Assembly: GCA_019614645.1 (NCBI GenBank)
Contig: JABWDB010000034.1
Coordinates: 930,001-994,000 of the forward strand
DNA from: Stratiolaelaps scimitus
Taxonomy: Eukaryota; Arthropoda; Arachnida; Mesostigmata; Laelapidae
DNA: 64,000 nucleotides
Direction: 5' to 3'
Shown here: positions 24,400-37,734 of the stretch, in pieces
Numbering within the stretch: position 1 is the first letter of the stretch
Layout: the number at the start of each line of letters is the position of its first letter
Translations under genes and position numbers: made by a program
Notes under the pieces: generated by a model
The model's input: only the letters and a program-made list of their open reading frames with translations
The model's database searches: none
Told to the model about the DNA's origin: nothing

Positions 24400-24504
24400 C
24401 TATTATGATGATACATATATATATATATTAAATCATCATTATCATTCTGATTGTCGACGTATATACGTTTCAAGTGATGCCGCGCGCAGAGGTTTGCGCG
24501 ACCC

Positions 24505-27500
24505 TCAGAGTAGGAACGAGGTCCAAGCGGCTATAAGAAGCATCCCTCCGTACGGCGTGGCCTGCACCCACTGGGCGTTCTCGGTGAACACTTGCATATA
24601 ACAGGTTCCGGAGAAGACGATGATGCCGAGAATTAGCAGAGTTCCCGTCTGAAGAGATCAACAAATAACAGAGAGTCGCATAAATAAATAGTTTAAAAAT
24701 GTGAATAGAATATTTGAATATTTGAAAAATGTGGTTAGAGCTGCTGCTGCTGTTGTTGTGGTGGTTGTTGTTATTGTTGCCGCTGCTGATGCAGCAGCAG
24801 CAGCTTTGTGGTATAGTGCACGCTGAGCAATGAACGCCAGTGGGGCGAATTAGTGCAGTCCAGTTAAGAAGCAAGCGCACTGCTCTCTAATCATTTCAGA
24901 GTACTGTATGTTTGCCTCATTGATTTTTGTCGGTTGTAATGTCGGAAACCCAACCCGCATTGTCTATCCTGGTCTATCTCGGCCATATCTGTGTAAGTTA
25001 ATAAGTCGCGTCTGTCTCTCTGATATGAATGCCTGAAACCGAGGACAGCTTGCTGTATCAGGACGGATATTTCACTTTTTGGTATTGTAAATTATTAGGA
25101 TTATTATTCTCTTCGATCTATATATAATACTTGCTTTGTGTAAAATAACAAATATTTGTTAATAATATTTTTTGAAGTTTTTGCATTTCTAGATCAAGTC
25201 TATAATGTTGTGAGTCAAGTCTATATTATCAAGCCGGTATAATGATGCGCTATTCCGTAACGAATCATTACTCTTCCGTAGTTTGCCAGTGTTAACTGTT
25301 GGTTGACGTTTTGGTCACGTAAAAACTGTGTACCGCATTATTATTATTATTATACGAATTATTATAATTATTATTATTTAATTATTTCAGATATTGTAGC
25401 CTCGCGTCGGCATACCCTTCGGCATTAACCACGTTGAAGCTACAGAGTCCCTTCGAGAATACACAAATCACAATAAATCGAGTGTACCGCACTTGAATCA
25501 GCTGGCCAAGACATCATAAGCGTCATCACTTTCCAATTCTTGCCTTTAAGATGTCGAAGGGACGTATTCCAAACGACATTACTTTCCCAATTACCACTGT
25601 GGTGCGAAGAACGGCCCGCAGACCAACTGAGTTTGTGATACCTTTTGCCGTTAAAGAATCTAGCCGCCATGCTCTCGCTTATCGCTTGCCGGCAGTCTGG
25701 GGCTCTCTTCCTCGCGAGATTCGTTCACTCTCCTCGGCAAAAAAGTTTGCAGCGGAGGTGAAAAATTTTTTTATCAATCAGATGTAGATATTTTTGTGGA
25801 TAGTTGTTTTGTATCTTACCCAATGTTTACATATTGTACAAAAAAAAAATGTGTACCCTTTATATATAAAATATACGTTGCAATAATTCTTTTAACTATT
25901 ATTTTTACGAGAACTTAAGCATGTATATAGCAGTTCCGTCAATAAACATTTGTTTGAATTTGAATTTGAATCCGCTGCGCATATTTCGTCGCATACGGCG
26001 AAACGCCTCACGTTCACCAGACGATACCCATAGCAAATATTCACACTCATTGATTCGCTGTGGACCCACCCTGCCCGCCCCTCCACCTCTGTCGCGATTG
26101 CCTTTTTCGACCGCCTTTACTTGGACTTCGCCGCTCGTCAGAGCAGTGTTTCCGAAGTGGCCCGGTCCAAGCAGCCGGCCAGAGACAATCAGCCGATGAA
26201 CAACACCGGACGAATCAGCCAATATCAGTTGAAAAGCTTCGGGTCCGCCATCGTTCCAAGTCCCAACGGGAACAGAGAGCCAACGCGCTCGGCGGGGAGG
26301 GCAACGCTCGTCGGTTGTGTTGTCGCTATGAGCGGATAGCTGCAGGCAGCCGTTGCCATCATCACTATGATAACCGCCACTAGGACACTTCAGCTTAGTC
26401 ATTTTCATCATGTTCAGCGATTCGTGTCGTGTCGGCGACGTGGCTCCTTGAAAACGAAGCGATTTCTTCTTCTTCTTCTACTGGAAGCAAACGTGCTTGT
26501 GAATTCATGATGGCAACGGACAGTGAGTGGACTTCATGCTGAGCTCCACCGCCTCTCCGTCGCTCTCGAACGTTCCTCATAGATCGTTGTAGACGTAGTG
26601 AACGTCGAACGCCGTTGATAAGGAGGAGGACGAGGGGGGAGGCCGTAGGTGGCAGCTGGAAATTAGCCGGCGTCGAGCGAGCCACGACGCCGCCGGCTAG
26701 TCCTCTCCTTCAGAGCCGCGCTGCAGCCCGACATAGACATAAACAAAAAAATGAGAAGTCGATCGAAAATCCTGAGATCAATTCCGTCCGATCGACGATG
26801 ATCAACGAATTGACGAATGTTTCACCGTCTGCCGACTACAACAATTGCACTAGTTCGAGGCGACGACATCGAAAATCGACGGCTGACGAGGACCACTGCC
26901 CATCCGGCGTCGCGCCAACACTGAACAAAGGGCGCCGCCGCCGCCGCCGCCGCCGGCGGGTGTCCGCTGAGTCTTACGTGACGCGCATCTCGTCCGGGTG
27001 AGACGAGAAAATTTGAGGATGACACCCGGATGTCGACATGAGTTTTATGGCCGTAGTGACGTACGAGATTGGAGGATGGCACTACCATCCGCTGGTGTAT
27101 GAATGATAACACTAGCCATGTCATTTTCTCTATCTAGAAAGTTGTTATTTGACAACGATGCCGACTACTTCTACTAGCACGGCTGCAGCTCGTCTCTCGT
27201 TGCAATGCTTAGGGCACACAATGTAACTTGTTTGGGCGAATCCCAATGTTAACCTGGTTGCGTAGACGAAGAAATTCGCGCGTCTATCATATATACATTG
27301 CTATTAGAATGATAAGTAATGTGGAACTGCTTTGGTGGTGAGCAGGTCACGGTTTCGAAAATATGCTGGGTCCATTTAAAGGTTGGATTTCGACTCTATA
27401 TATATGTGTGTGCTGACTTCAATCCTCAACGAAAGCGATTTACCACAAAGCAATCAGCAAATTCGACCTAGCTAGGTTAGTACAATATACAAATTCTAAA

Positions 27501-28715
27501 CTCACAGGAAACGTGACAGCGAAAAAGATGTGCGCTATTCATTCACGATAGTTGATCTCTCGCACCAATACCCAATAATGATTTCACCACCGTCCAGTCA
27601 CCCTGACGTTAACTAATACGCTGGCATTGTGCCCATCAGCATCTATCTGCTCTCTCTCTCTCTCTCTCTCTCGATAACCAGTCCAATTATCGATCTATCG
27701 ACTATATTGTATAAATGCGCAATATGCGCTCATCGACCGCCGCATACAGAATCGTCACCGGACGAGCGATCATCCCATCGTTTCGTGGCTGGCCGATCAC
27801 CATTCTCTTCAGCGTCGACTCTCCGCCGATACTGGTCCAAGTCGTCATCCGTCGCAGCCCCCTCCCCACACATGCACACACACACACACGCGCATAAGCG
27901 TGTACACCGAAACGAGACCCGTTCGCTCCTGGTCTCCGCCAGGCCCCCGAGCGAACGTGGAGTGGCCCGGCAATCGATCGGCCACCACTGTCCACTATGG
28001 CTACCACTGCTGCGCGAACAATTGCCAGATGATCCCATTGATCCGGCATCATTATAATATGTGGTCACTCGATCACCTGTGGGCTTCGTGTTTATTCATT
28101 GATTGATTTCTTCGAGCTCTTTCTCGCAGTGTTTCCCAGCTGCCGATCCCGGCTAGTGCGTCCGTACCTCGGCGCTAGCCGGTCGGTAACCTACGCCATT
28201 GTCCGCCCATTGTCCCCGGCTGATCTCGTGGCAGCGCAAACTCGCAAATTGCGCCGCAGACGCCATAATGGAGCCTTGCGGATACGCCGTTGCCATCGCC
28301 GCCTGCCGACGATGCCACCGTGCTGCCGTGGTCATTGGGAGCCATCCATGACGAGGCTACGGGCGGCGATTTGGACGAAGATGGAGACAATCCTCGCTCG
28401 GTCGACCACGACGGCTGACTACCGTTTACTCGGCAAACGATGCTGACTATTATATATATATATATACATAGCCGCGACTGCTGGTGGTCCTGAAGGGGCC
28501 AATGTGCAAACAATGAGCCGCCGGAGAGTTAAGCTCGGCTTGTTCCACGAGCGGTTTCCACCGCTCGACGCTGGGGGGCTTCGATTGCGTCGCGAGCACC
28601 GCCAACATGAAGAAGACAATAGGAGTTGCAGCCTCCTCGCTCTCATGACGAACGTTTAATGGGTACGGTTGGTACGTTTGTGTTGTGGGGGTGGATGAGA
28701 CGAGCTTCTTCTATC

Positions 28716-28756
<41 letters not shown>

Positions 28757-29491
28757 GGAGTGCGATCTATCGCAGTATAATGAGGAGAAGATCGTAAAGT
28801 TCCAAGTCGAATTCGTCGGCCGCAGACAATCGTCAGCTGTCAACGGACTTTTGAATAAAGCGCTCGTGTACCTACGTCCGCTAAGGCTAAAGAAAACTGC
28901 TCGGAACGCCACACAGAGATAGCGAGAGGCCGATATATATATATATCTACATTGGTCGTCAGCGAAGGGGGGGACACTCCCGGACGCCAGACCTGGCGCT
29001 GGAGCTGTTCACTTCTCCGGAAAAGTTGCCGGGTAACGGTGACTTCTGCCGGGTAACGCTGCCGCCACGACCGCCATTACCGCTGTCCGGATCGTCATCA
29101 CCATTAGCGCATGATCGCATATAAATGCACCACATCACAATGTTAATGTTGGCTCCCGTGAGATATTCATGTGGCTGGTGATATGGCCGAAGTGTGTTCG
29201 GCGTCGGCGGCGTGCAGGTGACGCTTTGTTGCGTTGTTGACGCGTGGAGCCGGTCGCGTCATAATGGAGCGAACGGTGGCGCGCGCAAATCAAGGGAGCT
29301 TGAGGAGTCTTTCGTCTCTAAACAAAATGGACACATAATCGCCAGGCTTCGAATCGACCACCCTCCCGCGCCTGTGTTCAGATCCGGGAAAACTTTAACT
29401 TTGGCAGCTGCGACCCCCGGGCTGGGCTACAATGGCTACGAATTAGCCGATGCATAATGAACATTTCGTAGCGCTGTATTATTAAATGAAG

Positions 29492-29551
<60 letters not shown>

Positions 29552-32500
29552 ATATAGGGGGGATAGGTGCGAATCTGTGCAACTTACCAGTCGAGGATAT
29601 CTGGAGAATGAGACCATAAACAGGACAAGAGTGTGCAGAAAATGGTAGAGGTTCGCCGTGTGAAAAACTGTCGCCATTCCACCCGCCGGCTTGAGGACTG
29701 TCGAGGGCCAAACACACAAACAGAGAATACAGGAAAAACATTTAACATATGTACATCTATTTTACGCTACAATCAAGTACACAAAATTCATAAGGGTATA
29801 TTACGTATATAGATACCGTATCTAGAAGCTATCGTGATGGCCGAGGTCGAATCTGTCAGACAGAATGAGATGCTCAACAATCACTAGAGAAACCCTGGCA
29901 GTGGAAACATGAAATATTATATGATCGATAATGGATTTGTCAAATTCGAAATAAAATGGTACAAATCTTCGCCCAAAAGTTCGTCCGAGTGATGTCACAG
30001 GTGTTACGCCACTTCATCATAAAAAAATTGTCGTACATTGCAAAAACATCAAAAAAATAATCTTAATTTAATTATTATTATTATTATATTTTTTTATTAT
30101 ACAATTTACTTGTTAATTATACTTTTAAATTATTTTAAAAATGATAACTAAAGATTGCCGGCTACCACACACATGCAACATTATATAATAATAATAAAAA
30201 TAAAAATAGTATAATGTTATATATCATTATATAATATTACACCGCATAGTGGCGGTATTTCTGGGACGCAGCTGGCGAAGCCATCGATTCCACCTACACT
30301 TGCATTTCAAAATAACTATTATACTAACCAATGCTATGTCTATTATGGTATTATATATTGTCATATTCCGACGACTATGCAGACCCCATAATCAATTTCG
30401 TCGTGCCGTCATGGGTGCGATGTAGTATAAAGGTCCAGTGTGCGTACGCAGACGAAAATTGTGAATAGCGACAAGTGTCACCGCTCATGTTGTTTGATCT
30501 GAAGACCGGATCTTCGGCAGCGCAGATAAACGAGAAAGAAAAGCCAATCGAATAATCTGACTGACGCGACGGCAAGTCCGAGCGCGACTCGGCCAACGCC
30601 AGGATCCGAGCGATTCTTCTCCATGATCAGTGTTAGTAAGTAGCCGTCGCCTTTCGAACTCCTATTACACCCATAGTGTATGCTGGCTTCGAATGACAAT
30701 AAGCATGACGGTGCCTCCCATCTCGGCGACACTCAAACGTTCATCACCGAGCGACGGATCCCACAGAGGAGGACCAGAGGCGCTGGCCGTATAAAAGGTG
30801 CGTGCTGATACTGCCTGCTGCAGGCGACAGCGTATCGTACTTGGCTGAATGAGACAGCCGTGAGGGCCGGGGAGTATTTTTAGTATAGTCTCGCTATCGC
30901 TGTCGTCTCTATGGTAAGGCAAAGCGACAGATCTGCTATAGCGGTGCGTAATGCTGTTGAGTGTCGTACGAGAGTGAGGCTACCCTCAGTCAATAATGCA
31001 GAGTTTGCTACTTTTGCGATTATGGGCAATTCCCATTGTCGTTGATTGTCAGCGTTATCGTTGCACCAGTTGCTGTTATCGCTGAGAAAAATGCCTCATT
31101 CGAAGATCACCCAGAGAGTGCGAGAGAGAGAGAGAGAGAGAGAAGAACCAATGAGCAGACCGCAGAGATAACGTGCGTGTTCCATTTGATTTCTCGATGC
31201 TGTACGCAAATTCATAGTTATTACGTGTCTTCATCCATAGCGTAATTAGTCTCTCAACGCACGCCAGCGTATCTGGCTAGTCCTCTTAACCAAACTAGCA
31301 GCACAGTGTTCTCTATCCGCTCTGCGTTAGCGAACAACGCGACCAGACCAGCCCGTCGCTGAGCTATTACCTTTATCCGTTCGTGGCCAGTTTCTCAGAG
31401 CCTCCTCGCCATCGAAGCGTCTGCCAAGATTTCACTGCAGAGTAGCTTCCACACTCACGCACGAGATTCCCTTGTTCACTCATTGTCCCCCGCTCTTGGC
31501 ATCGATCTTCGGTTTTGCTGCCACGCTGCTAATCGCCTATATTATCCCACATGTCGAAGATCTTCAAGATCTTAATCTCTTTGCGCGGTGCCCCCTGGAG
31601 GCCATTGTCATACTCGGGTGACAATCTCAAATGTGCTCTCCACAGCGCTGCTGTTCTTCCCATACGACGGCCAACACCACAAAATCCCTTTCGTGTGTGT
31701 GTGTGTGTGTGCTCATCTCGTGAGAGCGATTTCCCCTCCGTCAGCCCGAAAGATGGAGGTCTCGTATCCTTTTATACATAGAATGCATACAGCGACGTTC
31801 GTCGATGGGACTCCTCCACCCTGAGCGATTTTCCTAGTCTAGCTCCCGTGGCACCGCCGGATCGGATCGGCGTGCGCAGCCGTGGGTCCCCTCCTTGAGC
31901 CTATCCACGCCTCGTATGGTTGAATGACGGAGCTCTCCACCCGCGCATAGACATCGTGGTAATGCAGTAGAACTGTAGCGAATAACACTATCTGTCTGTT
32001 CGTAGAAGAGCTAGCGCTGGGCGAGCACCATCGAGTGTACGGGTGCGAGCCACCGGGCTCAGATGAGACTCGGTATGACGTCAGGCTAGGGCTGCTCGCG
32101 GTGTCAGATCCTGACGCGCACTCACTTACATAGTGACACTTATGGTCCTTGGGCTAACTTTGCCTACTGCTTTTCTCTTATGGTATAGCGATTTTTCGAG
32201 CATCGAACAAGCACTATTAAATCGATTTTAAGCGACGTTCCGAAGTTCCGATCCATCATAATACATTATGATTTGTCTCATACCAATACGTTTGTCGCCA
32301 AGTTAACTGTCCGTGTGCACATTTTAATTCGATATGGTGTCGCGCGAGCGTCGCCATACCAGCAAGAACTTTAGAGGGAAAGCTTCTTGAAGCGCAGGCA
32401 GTTCGGCGTCGATGGTTAGCTACGATAGCGCACCATAGTAATGTATTGCTCTTCAAAATAACAATACAACGTTTATCAGGCAATGGCCAGGAAACAAAGT

Positions 32501-35500
32501 ATCTCTCGTCTAAGTGTCGATCGAATCAGGTGACGCCGAGTGGTGGCAATACCATTTCTAGTAGAGATCGAACGTCGGCAGAAGAAAAATACAAATCCAC
32601 ATATTCAATTAGAATTTAACCAAGAGCAAAGAAAGAGGGTGCACTCTATTGCAGATGATTAGTGGCCCCTCGCGAGCACTGATCAGATGTCAGTAACAGT
32701 TGAAGAGCAGAAGCACTGAGACGAGAGAGTGCCCCAGACAATCTGGAGGTATCAGCACTATGAAGAGTTCGAATATACACTTTGTAAGAGGAGAGCGATA
32801 ACAATAACATTTCGAGAGACATATAGTGGTAGAGGAAGATTCGAGGAGGAATTATAGAAAGCGATTATGGTTACGGAAGGAGAGCTACTCGGTGTGACAA
32901 GCTGTAACCTTGTTTTGGATTAGTTACTGTCTCAAAACTATATAACATGGATAGGAGGAAGATGACCCATTATTCTATTAATATAATCATTATTATATTT
33001 TTTTTTTCTTGGAACACACTGTAAAATGCGTGCGCACTTATCCCGTGCTTCACGCAAATGGTGTTTTGCCCGAGAGTGTGGCCGCTAAAAGCAGTGGTGT
33101 CCATCCCCCAGTCATCCCATTATTATTGCTATTATTCTTACAATTAAATATTGTCATTATGAACGTGAGCCTGAGTGCACTAGCTGTTGCATCTGATACC
33201 ACAGGAATAGTTAGACACAATTCTACTGTTATGTCCCGCAAACCCCTGTGGTACTCGCCAATCGCGTACACGCAGCCTGTGCTGGTGGTGTTCGTGTGAT
33301 ATTCTTCCTTACATCGACTACGACCACCACTCATAACAAATTTCCCAGAGAGGATTTGTGGAGCAAGCTTCAATCAGTGATCACGGTGGTTCAATCACCC
33401 TGATATTTATTTTTCCAATTAAGGTCGCTTCTTGCTGTTGACCCAGCTTGTCACCCAGCCCCCTATGTTCGTCGCGTCCGCGCGAGTCGGCCGACAAATT
33501 AATTGCGTGAAGAAACGAAGGAAACCAGAAAACGAAAGAGAATACGAAGAAAAGTCAGCTGAGCAACGAGACAAGTTGAGAAAGCAATTGAATGGGATTA
33601 TTAGACCTCCCCTACCCACACAAGCGCACACACACACACAGACACACACTTCTATCACGAATGTGAACGCGCTGCCGAGAGGCTGACCCGACTCGAACGT
33701 CCTCGTCAAACAGATTTGCGACTTGGAGACGGTACCGCTTCCGTGCTTTCGCAGGGTCAGTGAAGTCTTTGCTCAGCAGTAACTGACTCGCGTAGCATTC
33801 TGATCGACAGATAGATGCCTTGAAATCGAAATAGCGTCTGGTGGCTATTGACATTCAGCAGGCGATCAGTGGAAACGGCATCGGGTAGAGTTCGGTTGCC
33901 CGCGTCGCGTCGATCGACGGCTTGAGAGACATTGGCTGTAGCAGCTCGCTTGACGCAGAGGTCACGGGTGCCAATGACCACGAGCGGTGCGGGCACTGCT
34001 GAAGGCTATCTGTTCTCGGCTTGAACACGGATCGGCCATACGACGCCCTCAAAGAGCTGCTGCTAGAAGACGTTGACAGATGCCAGCTGAAGGTCAAGAC
34101 AGCGAGTATATACACAGCTGAAAGCGACCTTCGTTGATTTGATCGGAAGTGGGCTGATGTGCACGACGGGGAATTAATGAGAATTGGATATTTTGTTGTT
34201 CTTTAATTTATGGGTGATTTCGAAGAACGAAGCCAACAGACAAATGGGTCTACGATAGGTGTTTCGAAACAGCAGCCTTGTTGAGGCTGCTTGAACACAA
34301 GCGTCTGTTTCTACAGGGTGTTTCAGTTATATTTAGCTTCACTAGAAATGCGATAATCGTTCTACACTGGGATTGACAATGACAGAGTTGATGAAAGGAA
34401 AATCCGGGGAAGTTTTGCTGAAGTAAAGTTACGAACATTTCTGTTTTCCTCTGAAATAGCGACAAAACATATTTCCACCCCTAATATATATATATATATA
34501 TATATATATTAGGGGTGGAAATATATTATATATATATATACATATATACACCAAAAAATAGATTCGTTGCTCTCGTTCCGCAGCTTCTCTCAAAAATTTC
34601 CACTCGAGCGAAACCTCTCCACGAACACCGCAACCCGGTTCACGATCATTTCAGATATCTGTGGCGTGAATTTCATTCGGTTAATGCAAAACATCTCTCT
34701 GAGCACCCTGTGCCTCGAGCGGTTTCGACGATGCCAATAGCTGTTTATACATCGCACATCTCCGGATCGTCCCGCTAATCGGAGAAGCACATACTCTGTC
34801 TGATCAGAGGCAGATCAACTGTGTCCACCAACGTCTCCACAATGATCTGATGCAGACGTGTGCGCGATTACTGCACCCGGCACAGTGCCGCTAGACGAAC
34901 ACGCCAGCAGAACTCAATTACGGGCTCTGCCGATGATGCGATAGCCAGCTCGTACGGCCGCCGTAACTCGCGCACAGAACTCGATCCGGGCTGATCCGAT
35001 CCGACGAGTGACACTGATCCGGCCACCGTGTACGGCCCGTGCTACTATATACTAACCATCAACGACTAAGTGGCTCAATGATGACATCCTACACTATTTC
35101 GCATAGTCGGCAGAGAGAGAGAGAGGAGATCGTTCGGTCTCATATAATTCCCCGGCTGTTTTCCTTTTCAGGGCCCTTTCGATTCCCTTCTCACGATTGA
35201 TGTTCACCGAAACCCAAAGGCCGTCGACTCAAACGGGCCAGCCACCGCGCGTCGACGCGGGCGCGGATCGACCCGAAGTCGAATCACGACGAACGCGTTC
35301 GCCCGTTCGCCTAATGATAATGGAAATATGGAAAAATACAACAGCCACCTCTTTCAAAGGCTGGCCAACGAAATACAAAACGATCAGCGGAGCTGGCGGA
35401 GGACAACGAGAAGAACGGTGCCGCAAACGATGTCGCAACAATTGAGGATCGCGGGCTGAACCGTTATATAATTGTTTGCGCTGTGATCTTTAGCATCTTC

Positions 35501-36914
35501 ACATCGTCACGTGGAAGGGCAGGCGAACGGTGTTCGCCGATGCGGCTGCGATCCCAGTGTATGGTTGTACCTGCTGTGTGCGCCGAACGCGCCCGGGTGG
35601 CCCCCGTGGGTCGCGGCGGCGTCGTGCGGCGCCTATTGCCGCACGTGTGTGTGTGTGAGCCCAGCGAATCGGTGGAGGAGGCGGCGGCGGCGGCGGTGCT
35701 GGTGGTGCTGTTTGCAGCGACCAAACCGCCGCCGGCGGAAATAATAGAGCCGTAACAAGATGCTGATGTTGTTAATGAAGATCCCGCTGATCGTGACGCT
35801 GGCAGCGGCGGCGGTGGTGGTAGTGGGGGATGAGGTGAGGAAGTAGCGATATTTCATCTCCGCTTCTCGATTTGATTTCATTGTCATTTAATTTATATAA
35901 GCGTAAAAGTGATCCGTTGAAGGAGCGTGACAAAAAATCCGCCTCGGCCAAAAAACAGCGCGGACAAGACAACGGTGGAGATGAGTGAAGATCGCGGGGA
36001 GGACTTTCGATTTCAGCAAGAATCGATCGTTACCTCAGATGGCTGGAGCAGTCGCCACCCCTCAAGGCCACAAGCATGACAATTGAGTCGTAGGTGTATT
36101 ATAGAGCCGCGACAGCAGCAGCAGTAGCAGCAACAACAACAGCAGGTAGTCGGCCCGATCATCAAAAAGGGGAAAGGGCAAAGGGGGGCGAAGGGCTTCG
36201 TCGCCCAGTGCACTGGATCATCGATTCATACAGTGGATCCCCACGCGTCAAGTGACCCGTACGCGTGACGGGTATACCGGGACGGCCGGGCCAAGGGGAC
36301 AGGCTCGACAATGGACTCAGTAGTCAACGACGCTCTCGTGTTGACCCGGACCGTTCACTGGCCGTATCAGCTCGTTCAAGCGTCCGTCTGTTTAACTATT
36401 GTTGCTGTTGTTGTTGCTGTTGCTGCTCTTGCTGCGGTGGTGGTTCGTGAGAGTCGAACGAAAGACGCGAGCAACACCCTCATCAGCCGAATCGTCATAG
36501 CTCACCCGGCAACTGGCCGGCAATCGCACACACACAGACACGCACAGGCACACATGAACGACACAACCAGAGAGGTGAATGATGGCTACGATGAAGGAAC
36601 ATGAATCAGGCGGCCGCGATAGAGAAGAACTGAGAAGAACCTCGAGTGGGCAAAGGGGATGACGATGAAAATGAACAACATAGTGAAGCAAAGGCTGACA
36701 GACACTGACACACTAATAGATGGATAAATATATAGATATACACACACACAGACACACATATACAAGGTGGAGAAGATCCACCAAGACCAATTAAGTTTGC
36801 CGGGGTGAATTTAATAATAGCGATAAGCAGCAACAGCAGAAGTGGCGGGAATAACAACAATAGCAACCACATAGAATGATTTACCCCTACACATCATTAC
36901 CCATATATATGTAA

Positions 36915-36974
<60 letters not shown>

Positions 36975-37228
36975 GAAAATAGCAAATCATTCGTCATAAT
37001 GAGCGGCGGTGGTGGCGGCGGCGGCGCCAAACGCCGGCAGTCGCACATCCCGAATAGAATATTCGGATAGATCTAGCAGATAGCTACGGGTGCGGTAGAC
37101 AGTAGTTATATTAACACAACAGCAAGAGCGGACCACGGCACAGAGCAAATAGAAAGAATCAGTCCTATCGGGGAAAGAGATGTGGGCACAAACAACATCA
37201 GTCTGTCAGTCGTTTGTGGCTATGAGGC

Positions 37229-37265
<37 letters not shown>

Positions 37266-37689
37266 TATGTGTGTGTGTATATGTGTTGCTGACGCTGTTG
37301 CCTTGGTCGGCGAGACGACTATCGCTAAGGGTTCTGTCTGGCCAACGAACTGGTGGTGGCTAACTGGGGTCGCAGGCGATGTCAATCGCGATTTTCGTTC
37401 CGCAGTGGTCACAGAGCGGCGGCGGCGGAGGAGCCCTGATGTAATACAATGGAAAGCGGTCGCGGATGTTCAGGCCTACGGCGTGAATAACGTAGCTACG
37501 AGCTTATGAACAATATCAGTAACCATAGCGACACTGTGGTAATAAACAACCTTTAGTGATCAGCGAGTGTCTTGGTAAAATATTAGTAATAATAGAAATT
37601 GACTGATCACGGAAGTCCCGATAGCAGGAGGTACTGAATATATGCGATACATGTTGTATATGTGGTATATTTACCGAACGAACGATGTC

Positions 37690-37734
<45 letters not shown>

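Larger units (their letters stand above)
19216..24504. other. Long region without a recognised gene
   Basis: Between the SINE and the 3' end of TMEM256. Notable items are TA runs near 19805-19832, a coding-like stretch with broken frames at 19980-20280, (CA)n at 20906-20918 and 23360-23390, and (CT)n at 22888-22906. Two small unassigned open frames (23022-23252 minus, 24199-24399 plus) are listed separately. No conserved domain was seen on either strand. Confidence 0.45.
24649..29587. other. TMEM256 intron 2 content
   Basis: It contains a (CTG)n-rich stretch at 24740-24805, a LINE 3' end (25490-25970), a (CCG)n run giving poly-Arg frames near 26933-26957, (CT)n at 27649-27673, and TA arrays at 28450-28467, 28719-28754 and 29496-29546. 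No additional coding exon is recognised. Confidence 0.55.

Noticed and set aside
27629..28450. Several frames of 60-142 codons on both strands
   Set aside because: They begin in (CT)n or (CA)n runs, overlap each other on both strands and show no family motif; treated as chance frames in a TMEM256 intron.
33050..33373. Ankyrin-like string GGWTPLLLAATLSG on the minus strand
   Set aside because: Only one partial motif is present, with no second repeat and a stop soon after; the rest of the frame is low complexity. Chance resemblance is likely.
35464..35887. Overlapping frames on both strands in GC-rich DNA
   Set aside because: Open because of (GGC)n and (GTG)n composition; no conserved motif and poor start contexts.
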